A DNA stretch of 64,000 bases, taken from NCBI RefSeq assembly GCF_000236805.1, contig NZ_AGFX01000011.1, forward strand, positions 372,001 through 436,000. The letters are read 5' to 3'. A program made the translations under genes and the position numbers. Of this stretch, positions 1 to 8,458 are shown one piece after another. The notes under the pieces were generated by a model that worked only from the letters and a program-made list of their open reading frames with translations, searched no databases and was not told the DNA's origin. The DNA comes from Paenibacillus peoriae KCTC 3763. GTDB lineage: Bacteria; Bacillota; Bacilli; Paenibacillales; Paenibacillaceae. Numbering within the stretch: the stretch's first letter is position 1; each line of letters starts with the position of its first letter.

Positions 1-2
1 AG

Positions 3-1109
3 ATCCCGCCTGAAGTGCGGGAAGCCGCTTCCATTGAAGGGGTGCTGTATGGTGTTCCGTTCCAGAAGAATCTGGCTCGTGCGGGTCTGGTTATTCGTCA
101 GGATTGGCTGGATCGCTTAGGTCTGAAGGTGCCGACGACGCTGGATGAGCTGTATGAAGTTGCGAGAGCGTTTACAGAAGATGATCCGGATGGGAATGGC
201 AAAAATGATACGACAGGGTTTGTGGACAGATCGGATTTGCGCTACAGCAGCTTTAAAACTTTAAGTTCCTATTTTGGTACACCGAATGGCTGGAAAGTAG
301 ATGAAAGTGGAAAGTTTACGCCGGAATTTGATACTCCTCAATACATGGAAACGTTAAAGTATTCGCAAAAGCTATACAAAAACGGATACCTCTCTAAAGA
401 CTTTCCTGTAACTGCCAAAACGGACCAGCAGCAACAATTTGCTCAAGGCAAAGCAGGTATTTATACGGGCATGATCGATATCTCTAACCTCAGAACCTTG
501 TCCCAAGGTTTGCAAAAGGGGTTGAAGCTGGTACCTGTCAACAAGATTTCGAATGGAGATGGCAATTACCACGTATGGTCTGAGGGAAGCGGGGTAGGTG
601 GTTTGCTGGCGTTTCCTAAATCCGAAGTAAAGACGGAAGCTGAGCTAAAAAGACTGCTGCAATTTGTCGATGGTTTAATTGACAAGGATGTATATATGTA
701 TATGACCGGCGGGATTGAAGGCACTCATTATAATATCGAAAAAGACGGAGCCTTTAAAATTACGAATACAGACTTGTGGCAGGCAGATGTTCAGCCGTTT
801 TCAAGCTCCAGACCAAGTGAAGTGACCTATAACTTAAAAGATGCCAATCCGGAAAAAGAGCTGGCTAATGAATTAGTCCGGGAAAATAATAAATTTGCTG
901 TTCTGGACCCGACGGTGCCCCTGGATTCAGTCACGGCTAATGAGCAAGGCACAGAGCTGGAGAAAATCATTACCGACGCTTCCTTCAAATTTATTATGGG
1001 TGAGCTTGATGAAGCCGGATTTAAGGCAGCCGTAGAAAACTGGAAAAAATCCGGTGGATCACGGATTGCCGCTGAATATGAGGAAGCGTATAAGAAATCA
1101 AAAAAATAA
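3..1109 (+). CDS. ABC sugar transporter substrate-binding protein, C-terminal part
   Basis: The reading frame is already open at the window edge, so the N-terminus with signal peptide and lipobox is outside. The visible ~369 residues match the LplA/YtcQ-type family of extracellular solute-binding lipoproteins: the segment VIRQDWLDRLGLKVPTTLDE, followed by a DPDGNGKNDT calcium-binding-like loop, is typical of this family. The protein would capture oligosaccharides outside the cell for an ABC importer. It stands directly before a pectin/xylan-degrading gene set on the same strand, so pectic oligosaccharides are the likely ligand (inference). Family assignment is firm; the ligand is not. Confidence 0.85.
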   Translation: MPPEVREAASIEGVLYGVPFQKNLARAGLVIRQDWLDRLGLKVPTTLDELYEVARAFTEDDPDGNGKNDTTGFVDRSDLRYSSFKTLSSYFGTPNGWKVDESGKFTPEFDTPQYMETLKYSQKLYKNGYLSKDFPVTAKTDQQQQFAQGKAGIYTGMIDISNLRTLSQGLQKGLKLVPVNKISNGDGNYHVWSEGSGVGGLLAFPKSEVKTEAELKRLLQFVDGLIDKDVYMYMTGGIEGTHYNIEKDGAFKITNTDLWQADVQPFSSSRPSEVTYNLKDANPEKELANELVRENNKFAVLDPTVPLDSVTANEQGTELEKIITDASFKFIMGELDEAGFKAAVENWKKSGGSRIAAEYEEAYKKSKK

Positions 1110-1114
1110 GGATA

Positions 1115-1164
1115 TGCCCCCGGATTTCTTGAACAATTTATTTAATGTAAAAAACCCGGGGGCA
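1115..1164 (+). other. GC-rich stem with long loop between binding protein and GH28
   Basis: A perfect 9-bp inverted repeat (TGCCCCCGG at 1115-1123, CCGGGGGCA at 1156-1164) encloses a 32-base AT-rich loop and has no following T-run. It is therefore more likely an mRNA-stabilising or processing structure at the 3' end of the binding-protein message than a classical terminator. Confidence 0.5.
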
Positions 1165-1280
1165 AAGGCGACCACTGACGCTTGTCCAGCACCATTCCGC
1201 CGACTCCGTTTTCCAGTGTATTTTCAAGTCCAGTCTATAATTTTCGTATTCACAAAAAAATGAAGATAGGAGAGAACGAA

Positions 1281-2642
1281 ATGCAAGCGTATAACATTGT
1301 AGATTATGGAGCCCCCCAGGATGGTACGACGCCAGCAACGGAAGCGATTGCGAATGCAATTGAAGCGGCCAGCAATGCCGGGGGAGGCACGGTTGTTATT
1401 CCCTCAGGTACGTACTTTACAGGAGCTATTTTTCTTAAAAGTAATATTGAACTGCATGTAAGCCCTGGCGCCATTCTTTCTTTCAGTACAAATCCGGCCG
1501 ACTATCCTGTGGTGGAATCCAGATGGGAAGGGGTTCAGCGAGAAGTACATGCTTCATGCATTTACGGGCAAAACCTCGAAAACATTTCAGTTACAGGCAG
1601 CGGAATCCTGGAGGGAAATGGTCAACCGTGGTGGGAAAAGCATCGAAACCATCCTGAGGACCTACAGTATCCAAGACCGAAATTAATCAGCTTTGACCGT
1701 TGTCAGCGGGTCACCATTAAAGATGTCATGCTAAAAAATTCCCCCAGCTGGACTGTCAATCCCATCGCCTGCTACAACGTGACGATTGACAATTTGTCCA
1801 TTCTTAACCCGGCAGACTCCCCCAATACCGATGGCATTAATCCTGAGTCCTGTTCCAATGTTCGTATCAGCAATTGCAATATCGATGTAGGTGATGACTG
1901 TATTGCGATCAAAGCAGGAACCGAAGATACGCAGGAGCGGATTGCTTGCGAAAATATTACGATTACCAATTGTACGATGGTGCATGGACATGGTGGTGTC
2001 GTATTAGGAAGCGAAATGAGCGGAGACATCCGTAATGTTACGATCAGCAATTGCGTGTTCAAGCAAACAGATCGGGGCATACGATTGAAATCCAGACGGG
2101 GACGCGGTGGAATCATCGAGGATATTCGCGTCAGCAACATTGTGATGGAGGAGGTCATTTGTCCATTTATTCTGAACCTGTATTATTTCTGCGGACCTCG
2201 TGGCAAGGACAAATATGTCTGGGACAAAAATCCTTATCCGGTTACCGATGAAACTCCGAGCTTTAGACGCATCCATTTCTCCGATATCACGGCACGGCAG
2301 GTTCATGCAGCCGCCGGGTTCCTGTACGGGCTTGCGGAGCAATACATTGCTGAAATTACATTTTCCAATATAGATATTTCCATGGCGAAAAATGCGATTC
2401 CCGGCCGTCCCGCCATGATGACAGGGATCGAGGATATGAATAACCGTGGCTTCTATCTGGGGAATGTGAAAGATATCCGTTTCCAGCATGTGACGATTGA
2501 AAATCATGAGGGTCCTGCCTTCTACATTGAAAATGGGGAAGACGTTGAAATCAATCGTTGCCATTCCAGAAATACAGCCCAACCAGAAAAGCTGATAGAA
2601 CAAGTAACAGTAGAGCCTTCCAGCCAAAATATTTTGAATTAG
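1281..2642 (+). CDS. Glycoside hydrolase family 28 (polygalacturonase-type)
   Basis: 453 residues. Right-handed beta-helix enzyme of GH28, which hydrolyses galacturonic acid linkages in pectin. The hallmark motifs are present in order: NTDGIN near 184, GDDCIAIKAG near 205, GHGGVVLGSE near 236 and RGIRLKSRRGRGG near 265. These carry the three catalytic aspartates and the substrate-binding RxK. The ATG at 1281 follows GATAGGAGAG, and extending further upstream adds only unconserved sequence. No signal peptide is visible, so it probably acts in the cytoplasm on imported oligomers, perhaps as an exo-enzyme. The next gene follows 25 bases later, in operon style. Confidence 0.93.
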   Translation: MQAYNIVDYGAPQDGTTPATEAIANAIEAASNAGGGTVVIPSGTYFTGAIFLKSNIELHVSPGAILSFSTNPADYPVVESRWEGVQREVHASCIYGQNLENISVTGSGILEGNGQPWWEKHRNHPEDLQYPRPKLISFDRCQRVTIKDVMLKNSPSWTVNPIACYNVTIDNLSILNPADSPNTDGINPESCSNVRISNCNIDVGDDCIAIKAGTEDTQERIACENITITNCTMVHGHGGVVLGSEMSGDIRNVTISNCVFKQTDRGIRLKSRRGRGGIIEDIRVSNIVMEEVICPFILNLYYFCGPRGKDKYVWDKNPYPVTDETPSFRRIHFSDITARQVHAAAGFLYGLAEQYIAEITFSNIDISMAKNAIPGRPAMMTGIEDMNNRGFYLGNVKDIRFQHVTIENHEGPAFYIENGEDVEINRCHSRNTAQPEKLIEQVTVEPSSQNILN

Positions 2643-2667
2643 GAAGGAACTGAAGGGAGGAAGGAAC

Positions 2668-3552
2668 GTGGATAGGCTGCAAGCATTGTTAGGTGATCTC
2701 CCGGAAGATCGTCCTGTGACAGCAACTCTGCTGAACCAAGAGGAGCGGGAGAGATATCGACTGGAATGTCTCCTGCTGGACTTGAACGGGATCGAGCCTG
2801 TACCCGCTTATGTAGCCACCCCCTTACAGGGGGACGGTCCGTTTCCACTGGTCATTTTCAACCATTCGCATGGGGGCGATTATACGAACGGTCGCAGGGA
2901 ATTGATCCAGAGCAGCTCTTATTTGCAGCAGCCCTCGTTTGCCACAACCCTGACAGACATGGGGTATTGCGTGTGCTGTATTGACATGTGGGGATTTAAT
3001 GAGCGCGGGGGGAAAACCGAGAGTGAACTGGTCAAGGAGATGCTCTGGCAGGGGCAGGTGCTGTGGGGCATGATGCTTTACGATAACCGTCGCTTATTGG
3101 ATTATATGTGCCAGCGTGAGGACATTGAGGCTTCCCGCATCGCAACGATCGGCATGTCAATGGGTGGACTTATGGCCTGGTGGCTGGCAGCCCTGGATGA
3201 ACGGATACAGGTCACCGTTGATATTTGCGGACAGGTCGATGCCCATACGCTGATCGCCAAAAGAGGTCTGGATCATCACGGCTTCTATTCCTATGTCCCC
3301 GGCTTGTTAAAGCATTTTACGACCCTGGATATTCAAAAACGGATTGTCCCTCGGCCACGTATGAGCATAACAGGCCAAAATGACCGGATGTGTCCGATTG
3401 AAGGGGTCGAGCATTTGGCACAAGGATTGCTGGAAGCTTACCGTGAAGCGGGTCAGCCCGAGCATTGGCAGCCTGTGATTGCGGGTGGCGGACATATGGA
3501 GACGCTGGAAATGCGAACGGCGTGGCAATCTTTTTTAGCCGAGCACTTGTAA
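2668..3552 (+). CDS. Alpha/beta-hydrolase (dienelactone hydrolase-like esterase)
   Basis: 294 residues with the alpha/beta-hydrolase nucleophile elbow GMSMGG (Ser near 164), a later Asp in TGQNDRM and a His in GGGHMETLE close to the C-terminus, which together form a plausible catalytic triad. An N-terminal oxyanion strand reads VIFNHSHGG. The start is GTG at 2668 behind GAAGGGAGGAAGG. There is no signal peptide. Lying between a GH28 enzyme and a pectinesterase, it may remove acetyl or other ester groups from pectic oligomers (inference). The exact ester substrate cannot be read from sequence. Confidence 0.82.
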   Translation: MDRLQALLGDLPEDRPVTATLLNQEERERYRLECLLLDLNGIEPVPAYVATPLQGDGPFPLVIFNHSHGGDYTNGRRELIQSSSYLQQPSFATTLTDMGYCVCCIDMWGFNERGGKTESELVKEMLWQGQVLWGMMLYDNRRLLDYMCQREDIEASRIATIGMSMGGLMAWWLAALDERIQVTVDICGQVDAHTLIAKRGLDHHGFYSYVPGLLKHFTTLDIQKRIVPRPRMSITGQNDRMCPIEGVEHLAQGLLEAYREAGQPEHWQPVIAGGGHMETLEMRTAWQSFLAEHL

Positions 3553-3576
3553 ATTGAATGAAGGGATTGGATAGCC

Positions 3577-4551
3577 ATGCTGGTAGGGAAAGAGTCCTTT
3601 TGTGATTTCCACACGATTCAGGAAGCGATTGCAGTATTGGAGCAGTCGCCTTCCAATGAAATGCAGACGCTAACAATTTTATCGGGCACCTATGAGGAAG
3701 AAGTGCGGATTTACCGTTCAAATCTACATATCATAGGTGTCGGACAGGTCGACATCCGTATGAATCGGTATGCCAGGGAGCGCGATGAAGCAGGGGAGGA
3801 AATCGGAACCTTTGCGACACCCACTTTATTTTTAGGTGGCAGCCATCTGATCTTGGAAAATCTCACAATTTCCAACACGGCAGGACAGGGAGAAGCCATT
3901 GGGCAGGCCGTTGCTGTGTATGCTCATTGTGATAAAACTGTGTTTAGAAACTGTACCTTTAAAGGGCATCAGGACACGTTATTTACAGGTCCTCTGCCTC
4001 CGGCCCCGAAGGAGCGTTTAAAGTTTGGCGGCATCCCTTTGAGAGAGCATCATGCTCACTATCGCCAGCTCTATCAGCATTGCTACATTGAGGGGACGGT
4101 AGACTTTATTTTTGGCGGGGCTACCGCTTATTTTGAGGATTGCGAAATTCGCAGTTTACGCCATCATGAGAACCATACGAGCTACGTCACGGCCGCCTCT
4201 ACACCCCAAGGGCAAGCGTATGGCTATGTATTCCACCGCTGCTATTTAACCGCAGAGCCGGACATGATCCCGGTATTTTTGGGACGTCCGTGGCGTGAGT
4301 ATGCCAAGACGGTGTTTGTCGATTGTAAAATGGGCAAACATATTGATCCATGCGGCTGGGACAATTGGGACAATGCAGCAAATGAGAAAACCGTGTGTTA
4401 TCAGGAATACGGTGTACCCGATGTTGCTTTGCTGCGCAGCCAGCGCGTTCCGTGGGCGGATTGTTTTGAAGCGGGGACAGAGGCGTGGGGTAAAAAGCAG
4501 GTTTTTGATGGAGTTGCATTTTGGCAGGAAGGAGAAGTGATGTCTCAATGA
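3577..4551 (+). CDS. Pectinesterase (carbohydrate esterase family 8)
   Basis: 324 residues. De-esterifies methyl-galacturonate units of pectin, preparing them for GH28 cleavage. Family motifs are visible: GHQDTLF near 130 (catalytic Asp), EGTVDFIFGGA near 174 (second catalytic Asp) and LGRPWREYAKTVF near 235 (catalytic Arg). No signal peptide is present, unlike many secreted pectinesterases, which suggests action on imported oligomers. The stop codon overlaps the start of the next gene (ATGA), so translation is probably coupled. Confidence 0.93.
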   Translation: MLVGKESFCDFHTIQEAIAVLEQSPSNEMQTLTILSGTYEEEVRIYRSNLHIIGVGQVDIRMNRYARERDEAGEEIGTFATPTLFLGGSHLILENLTISNTAGQGEAIGQAVAVYAHCDKTVFRNCTFKGHQDTLFTGPLPPAPKERLKFGGIPLREHHAHYRQLYQHCYIEGTVDFIFGGATAYFEDCEIRSLRHHENHTSYVTAASTPQGQAYGYVFHRCYLTAEPDMIPVFLGRPWREYAKTVFVDCKMGKHIDPCGWDNWDNAANEKTVCYQEYGVPDVALLRSQRVPWADCFEAGTEAWGKKQVFDGVAFWQEGEVMSQ

Positions 4552-6116
4552 TGATCCAAAATCCCATATTAAAAGGCTTTAATCCCGATCCGTGTATTAT
4601 ACGCGCCCTGGATACTTACTATATCGCGGTGTCATCGTTTGAATGGTTGCCTGGGGTACGGGTGTATCAGTCCCAAGATTTGGCCCATTGGGAGCATTGT
4701 ACGGATATTTTGACCGATCAGATTGATTTAAGAGGAAACCCGAAAAATTGCAGCATTTGGGCGCCGCAGTTGAGCTATGCGGATAACCTTTTTTATCTGC
4801 TCTATACGGATGTGAAAAGCACCAAGCGTCCGTTCAAGGACGTTCATAATTTTGTGATAACGGCACCTACCATCCAGGGACCGTGGTCAGAAACGGTTTA
4901 TCTCAACAGCAGTGGATTTGATCCGTCTTTATTTCACGACGAGGATGGACGCAAATGGCTGTTGAATGCGTTGTGGGATTACCGCATGCTGGAAAGCAAT
5001 AAATCTTCGGGGATTGTCATGCAGGAATATGATAGCAGGCAGCAACGGCTCATTGGCGAGCCTGTTAAAATTTTTGATTGTACTCCTTTGAAGAAAACCG
5101 AAGCGCCTCATATCTATAAACACAACGGATATTATTACCTTATTACAGCAGAGGGCGGAACGGGTACGGGTCATGCGGTTACCGTAGCGCGCTCGAAGCA
5201 GATAGACGGGCCGTATGAAGTGGACCCGCAGAACCCGATGCTTACGTCGCGCGATCAGCCTCAGTATCCTTTGCAATGTGCAGGGCATGGCAGTCTTGTA
5301 CAAACGCCGGCTGGCGAATGGTACATGGCGCATTTGTGTACACGTCCTGTGGAAGGGAAATATGCCATTTTAGGGCGGGAAACAGCGTTGCAGCAGGTGT
5401 ACTGGAATGATGCAGGCTGGCTGCGATTAACCGCTGGGGGCCATACACCTCAACTGGAGGTGCCAGCACCTAAAGGGACGTTCTCTGCCCAGCAAGAGCA
5501 AGGTTATATATTTGAAGATTTTTTCGAGGGACCTGCTTTGGATAAAACGTGGAATACACTGCGTATACTGGCAGACGATAGCTGGTGTTCGCTGAGCCAG
5601 CGTCCCGGCTATCTTCGAATGCGGGCTGGAGAATCGATACAAAGTCTGTTCCAACATCACGTGCTTGCCATTCGGCAAACGGATCATCATTTCCGGGTAG
5701 AAACAGCCCTGGAGTATCAGCCTGGAAGCTATTTGCAAATGGCGGGGCTTTTACTGTATCTCAACGAAGAGGATTATTTGTATGCGTATGTTAGTTATGA
5801 AGAGAGTGTGGGAAAAGTGCTGCGCATGATGCGATGTGAAGCCAATTCATTTACGCTAGTTCCGCAAGTGATTAAGCTTCAGGATGATCTTCCTGTACAT
5901 TTGGCTGTAGAAGTCCAAGCAACCCACGGACAATTTTATTATGGAGTCGGGGACGAACCTGCCTGGAAGCGACTTTTTGAAATGCAGGATATCAGCTTTT
6001 TATCCGGTGGATTTACAGGGAACTTTGTAGGCATTGCCGCCCATGATATGCAACAATTTCAAGGCAGCTACGCTGATTTCTCCCATTTCCTGTATCATGG
6101 AAAAGATCATCTCTAA
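4548..6116 (+). CDS. Glycoside hydrolase family 43 (beta-xylosidase/arabinofuranosidase-type)
   Basis: 522 residues. The N-terminal five-bladed propeller shows GFNPDPCI (catalytic base Asp at residue 14), SGFDPSLFHD near 123 and KTEAPHIYK near 185 (general acid Glu). The C-terminal ~200 residues form the concanavalin-like domain common in the GH43 beta-xylosidase subgroup. ATG at 4548 overlaps the pectinesterase stop; GGAAGGAGA lies about 10 bases upstream. It would release xylose or arabinose from side chains of pectin or xylan. Last gene of the operon before a terminator. Confidence 0.92.
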   Translation: MMIQNPILKGFNPDPCIIRALDTYYIAVSSFEWLPGVRVYQSQDLAHWEHCTDILTDQIDLRGNPKNCSIWAPQLSYADNLFYLLYTDVKSTKRPFKDVHNFVITAPTIQGPWSETVYLNSSGFDPSLFHDEDGRKWLLNALWDYRMLESNKSSGIVMQEYDSRQQRLIGEPVKIFDCTPLKKTEAPHIYKHNGYYYLITAEGGTGTGHAVTVARSKQIDGPYEVDPQNPMLTSRDQPQYPLQCAGHGSLVQTPAGEWYMAHLCTRPVEGKYAILGRETALQQVYWNDAGWLRLTAGGHTPQLEVPAPKGTFSAQQEQGYIFEDFFEGPALDKTWNTLRILADDSWCSLSQRPGYLRMRAGESIQSLFQHHVLAIRQTDHHFRVETALEYQPGSYLQMAGLLLYLNEEDYLYAYVSYEESVGKVLRMMRCEANSFTLVPQVIKLQDDLPVHLAVEVQATHGQFYYGVGDEPAWKRLFEMQDISFLSGGFTGNFVGIAAHDMQQFQGSYADFSHFLYHGKDHL

Positions 6117-6154
6117 AGCTTTTTTGTTAATGCTTATTTATTAAAGTTTATCTA

Positions 6155-7078
6155 TTAAAGCACCTGGTCGGTGCTTTTTTTGTTGCTTCTGAGTTTTTTT
6201 ACGCTGTATCCCCGCAAAATCTCCAAAAAAACGCTGGTCGCTTTGGTCTCAAATACCGCAGAAGGGGTCAGAAAAGAAAATTTCCGAACAACCGGGAGAT
6301 TACGGATATTTAATATTTTTAATGTGCCTAAGGTGAGTTCCTTCTGAATGACCCATTGGGACAGAAGCGAAATCCCCAAGCCTGCTTCGACAGATTCCTT
6401 GATGATCTGTGTGCTGCCAAAATCCATCATATGAGAAGGGGAAAATTGAAACCGTGCAAACATCCTTTCAACTGCTTCCCGGGTTCCAGAGCCTTCTTCG
6501 CGCAGAATCCAGATCTCCTGCTGCAGCTCGCTCAAATCTACTTGAGGTTTGTCAGCCAAATGGTGATTTGGTGGAGCGACGATAACCATTTCATCATCCG
6601 CAAATGATTCAATATACAAATGATCATGCTGAAATTCTCCTTCAATAATTCCTACATCCAGTTGATTGCGGATAACCAGTCTTTCAATTTCTTGGGTGTT
6701 GCCAATAGTAATGGAGGGCTGAATGAGCGGAAATTGTACTCTCATTTTGCCAATCACATGCGGCAGCACGTACTCGCCATACGTGTAGCTTGCACCGATA
6801 GACAGATTCCCTTGTGCCGTATTCATCAGCTCGTCCACCAAATACTGCATGCGGGCGTTCATGCGGATGATCTCTTGGGCATGATGATACACAATTTCAC
6901 CTGCTTTGGTTAAGCGCACATATTTGTTGCTCCGTTCCAAAAGCCGGGCTCCTACGCTTCGCTCCAGCGTTTGAATATATTGACTTACAGCAGGCTGAGT
7001 CATGTGCAATGCTTCAGCAGCTCGTGTGAAGTTTTGTTTGTCCACGACCATAACAAATACGATTAAAGATTGATCCAA
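6155..7078 (-). CDS. LysR-family transcriptional regulator (YeiE/CysL-like)
   Basis: 307 residues. The N-terminal winged HTH (FTRAAEALHMTQPAVSQYI, residues 17-35) is followed by a LysR effector-binding domain. The best start is TTG at 7078, with GGAGG eight bases upstream; the nearby ATG is out of frame. It is divergent from a YeiH-type transporter, the same pairing as yeiE/yeiH in enterobacteria, so it probably controls that gene from the shared intergenic region (inference). The C-terminal STDQVL is encoded inside the terminator stem of the converging pectin operon. Confidence 0.9.
   Translation of the reverse strand: MDQSLIVFVMVVDKQNFTRAAEALHMTQPAVSQYIQTLERSVGARLLERSNKYVRLTKAGEIVYHHAQEIIRMNARMQYLVDELMNTAQGNLSIGASYTYGEYVLPHVIGKMRVQFPLIQPSITIGNTQEIERLVIRNQLDVGIIEGEFQHDHLYIESFADDEMVIVAPPNHHLADKPQVDLSELQQEIWILREEGSGTREAVERMFARFQFSPSHMMDFGSTQIIKESVEAGLGISLLSQWVIQKELTLGTLKILNIRNLPVVRKFSFLTPSAVFETKATSVFLEILRGYSVKKLRSNKKSTDQVL
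6157..6181 (+). terminator. Intrinsic terminator of the pectin operon
   Basis: Stem AAAGCACC/GGTGCTTT with a five-base loop and a run of seven T. It overlaps the last codons of the convergent LysR gene. Confidence 0.85.
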
Positions 7079-7196
7079 TGCTCATTCCTCCAAATCGATC
7101 ATATCTATTTGCTTATTATAATTATAATAATGATTTATTTTTCTTATGGCAAAAAACGGATTAAGCTAGGTACATACAGAATTGGAGGGAGTCACC

Positions 7197-8222
7197 ATGA
7201 GCAGTCATATAAAATACACCAAATTATCATCAAACAGAGGGCAATGGATCCAGTGTGTACTAGGCATCGTGCTAACGATGATATTCGCGTTGGCAGGCTA
7301 CGCTCTGAACGAATTGCCGGGTTTTCATTATGTCGGCCCATTGGCTTGCGCCATGTTTCTTGCTGTCCTGTACCGGCAGTTGCAGGGGTATCCTGAAACT
7401 GTACGCCCAGGGGTTGAGTTTTCGGCTAAAAAACTGCTGCGAGGAGCTATTGTGCTTTATGGGCTAAAGCTTAATATGGATGTTGTCATTCATCAGGGCT
7501 TGGGTTTGCTTTTGCGTGATGTAGGCATTGTTATATTTTCTATCTTGTTTACGATTGGGCTGGCCAAACGTTTCAAGGCAGATGCTTCGCTGTCGCTTCT
7601 TATTGGTATTGGAACGGGAGTTTGTGGTGCAGCAGCCATTGCGGCTGTTTCCCCCTTGTTGAAATCCAAAGACGAGGATACGGCCATTGGAGCTGGATTA
7701 ATCGCCTTGGTTGGAACGGTATTTGCCATTTTGTGTACAGTGCTTCGTCCCTGGATTCCTTTGACGGATATACAGTACGGAATCTGGTCGGGAAGCAGTC
7801 TGCATGAAATTGCACATGTGGCCTTAGCTGCGGCGTCTGGCGGACAGGATGCTCTTGCGATGGGCCTGTTGGCCAAACTGGGGCGTGTCTTTTTACTAAT
7901 ACCGCTCAGCTTTATTTTAATGTACTGGATGAAACGCACGGGGAAGCTCAGTTCAGAAGCAAAAGTAGAGTTCCCTTGGTTCCTCATTGGCTTTATCGCT
8001 ACAAGTATGTTGGGCAGCTATGTTTTTGGAAAATACATTGCAGTTCCTTCAAGACTGATGAACGAACTTTCCCAAGTTACTACATTTATGCTAACGATGG
8101 CCATGGTAGGCATGGGGCTGAATGTAAGCTTTAGGGCTTTGCGGGAGAAAGCGCTGCTTCCCCTACTGGTGCTATCTATCACTTCGATCATGCTTGCAGG
8201 TTTAACCTATTTTACGGTGTGA
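7197..8222 (+). CDS. yeiH: YeiH/UPF0324 family putative sulfate/sulfite exporter
   Basis: 341 residues, very hydrophobic, about ten membrane segments. Family-typical stretches are YVGPLACAMFLAVLYRQ near the start, LLRGAIVLYGLKL near 80 and GTGVCGAAAIAAVSPLL near 140. ATG at 7197 follows GGAGGG. The family is annotated as a putative inner-membrane sulfate or sulfite exporter; the substrate is not experimentally firm in most species. The divergent LysR gene is the likely regulator. A strong terminator follows. Confidence 0.9.
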   Translation: MSSHIKYTKLSSNRGQWIQCVLGIVLTMIFALAGYALNELPGFHYVGPLACAMFLAVLYRQLQGYPETVRPGVEFSAKKLLRGAIVLYGLKLNMDVVIHQGLGLLLRDVGIVIFSILFTIGLAKRFKADASLSLLIGIGTGVCGAAAIAAVSPLLKSKDEDTAIGAGLIALVGTVFAILCTVLRPWIPLTDIQYGIWSGSSLHEIAHVALAAASGGQDALAMGLLAKLGRVFLLIPLSFILMYWMKRTGKLSSEAKVEFPWFLIGFIATSMLGSYVFGKYIAVPSRLMNELSQVTTFMLTMAMVGMGLNVSFRALREKALLPLLVLSITSIMLAGLTYFTV

Positions 8223-8281
8223 ATAAGAGAGAAAATAATCATTCGTATGTGCTGAAAAAAGTCAGTATAAACACCCGAAAG

Positions 8282-8319
8282 AATTCTGCTTGCTGTATAA
8301 GCTGGCAGAATTTTTTTTT
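8282..8319 (+). terminator. Intrinsic terminator after yeiH
   Basis: Stem AATTCTGC/GCAGAATT followed by nine T. Confidence 0.85.
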
Positions 8320-8458
8320 CGTTGAATGAGTAAGTCTGAAATATGTGCTAAACTAATCGTAACTTTTCACCTCCTGTTTGCGTCTATCCAAATAAAAGGT
8401 TCTGAGGATCATAGATTATAGAATGATAAGCGAAAATTTAGAGAATGGTAGGGTACAT

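Noticed and set aside
2004-2627. A 207-codon minus-strand frame inside the GH28 gene
   Set aside because: Shadow of a well-supported enzyme gene with catalytic motifs on the plus strand.
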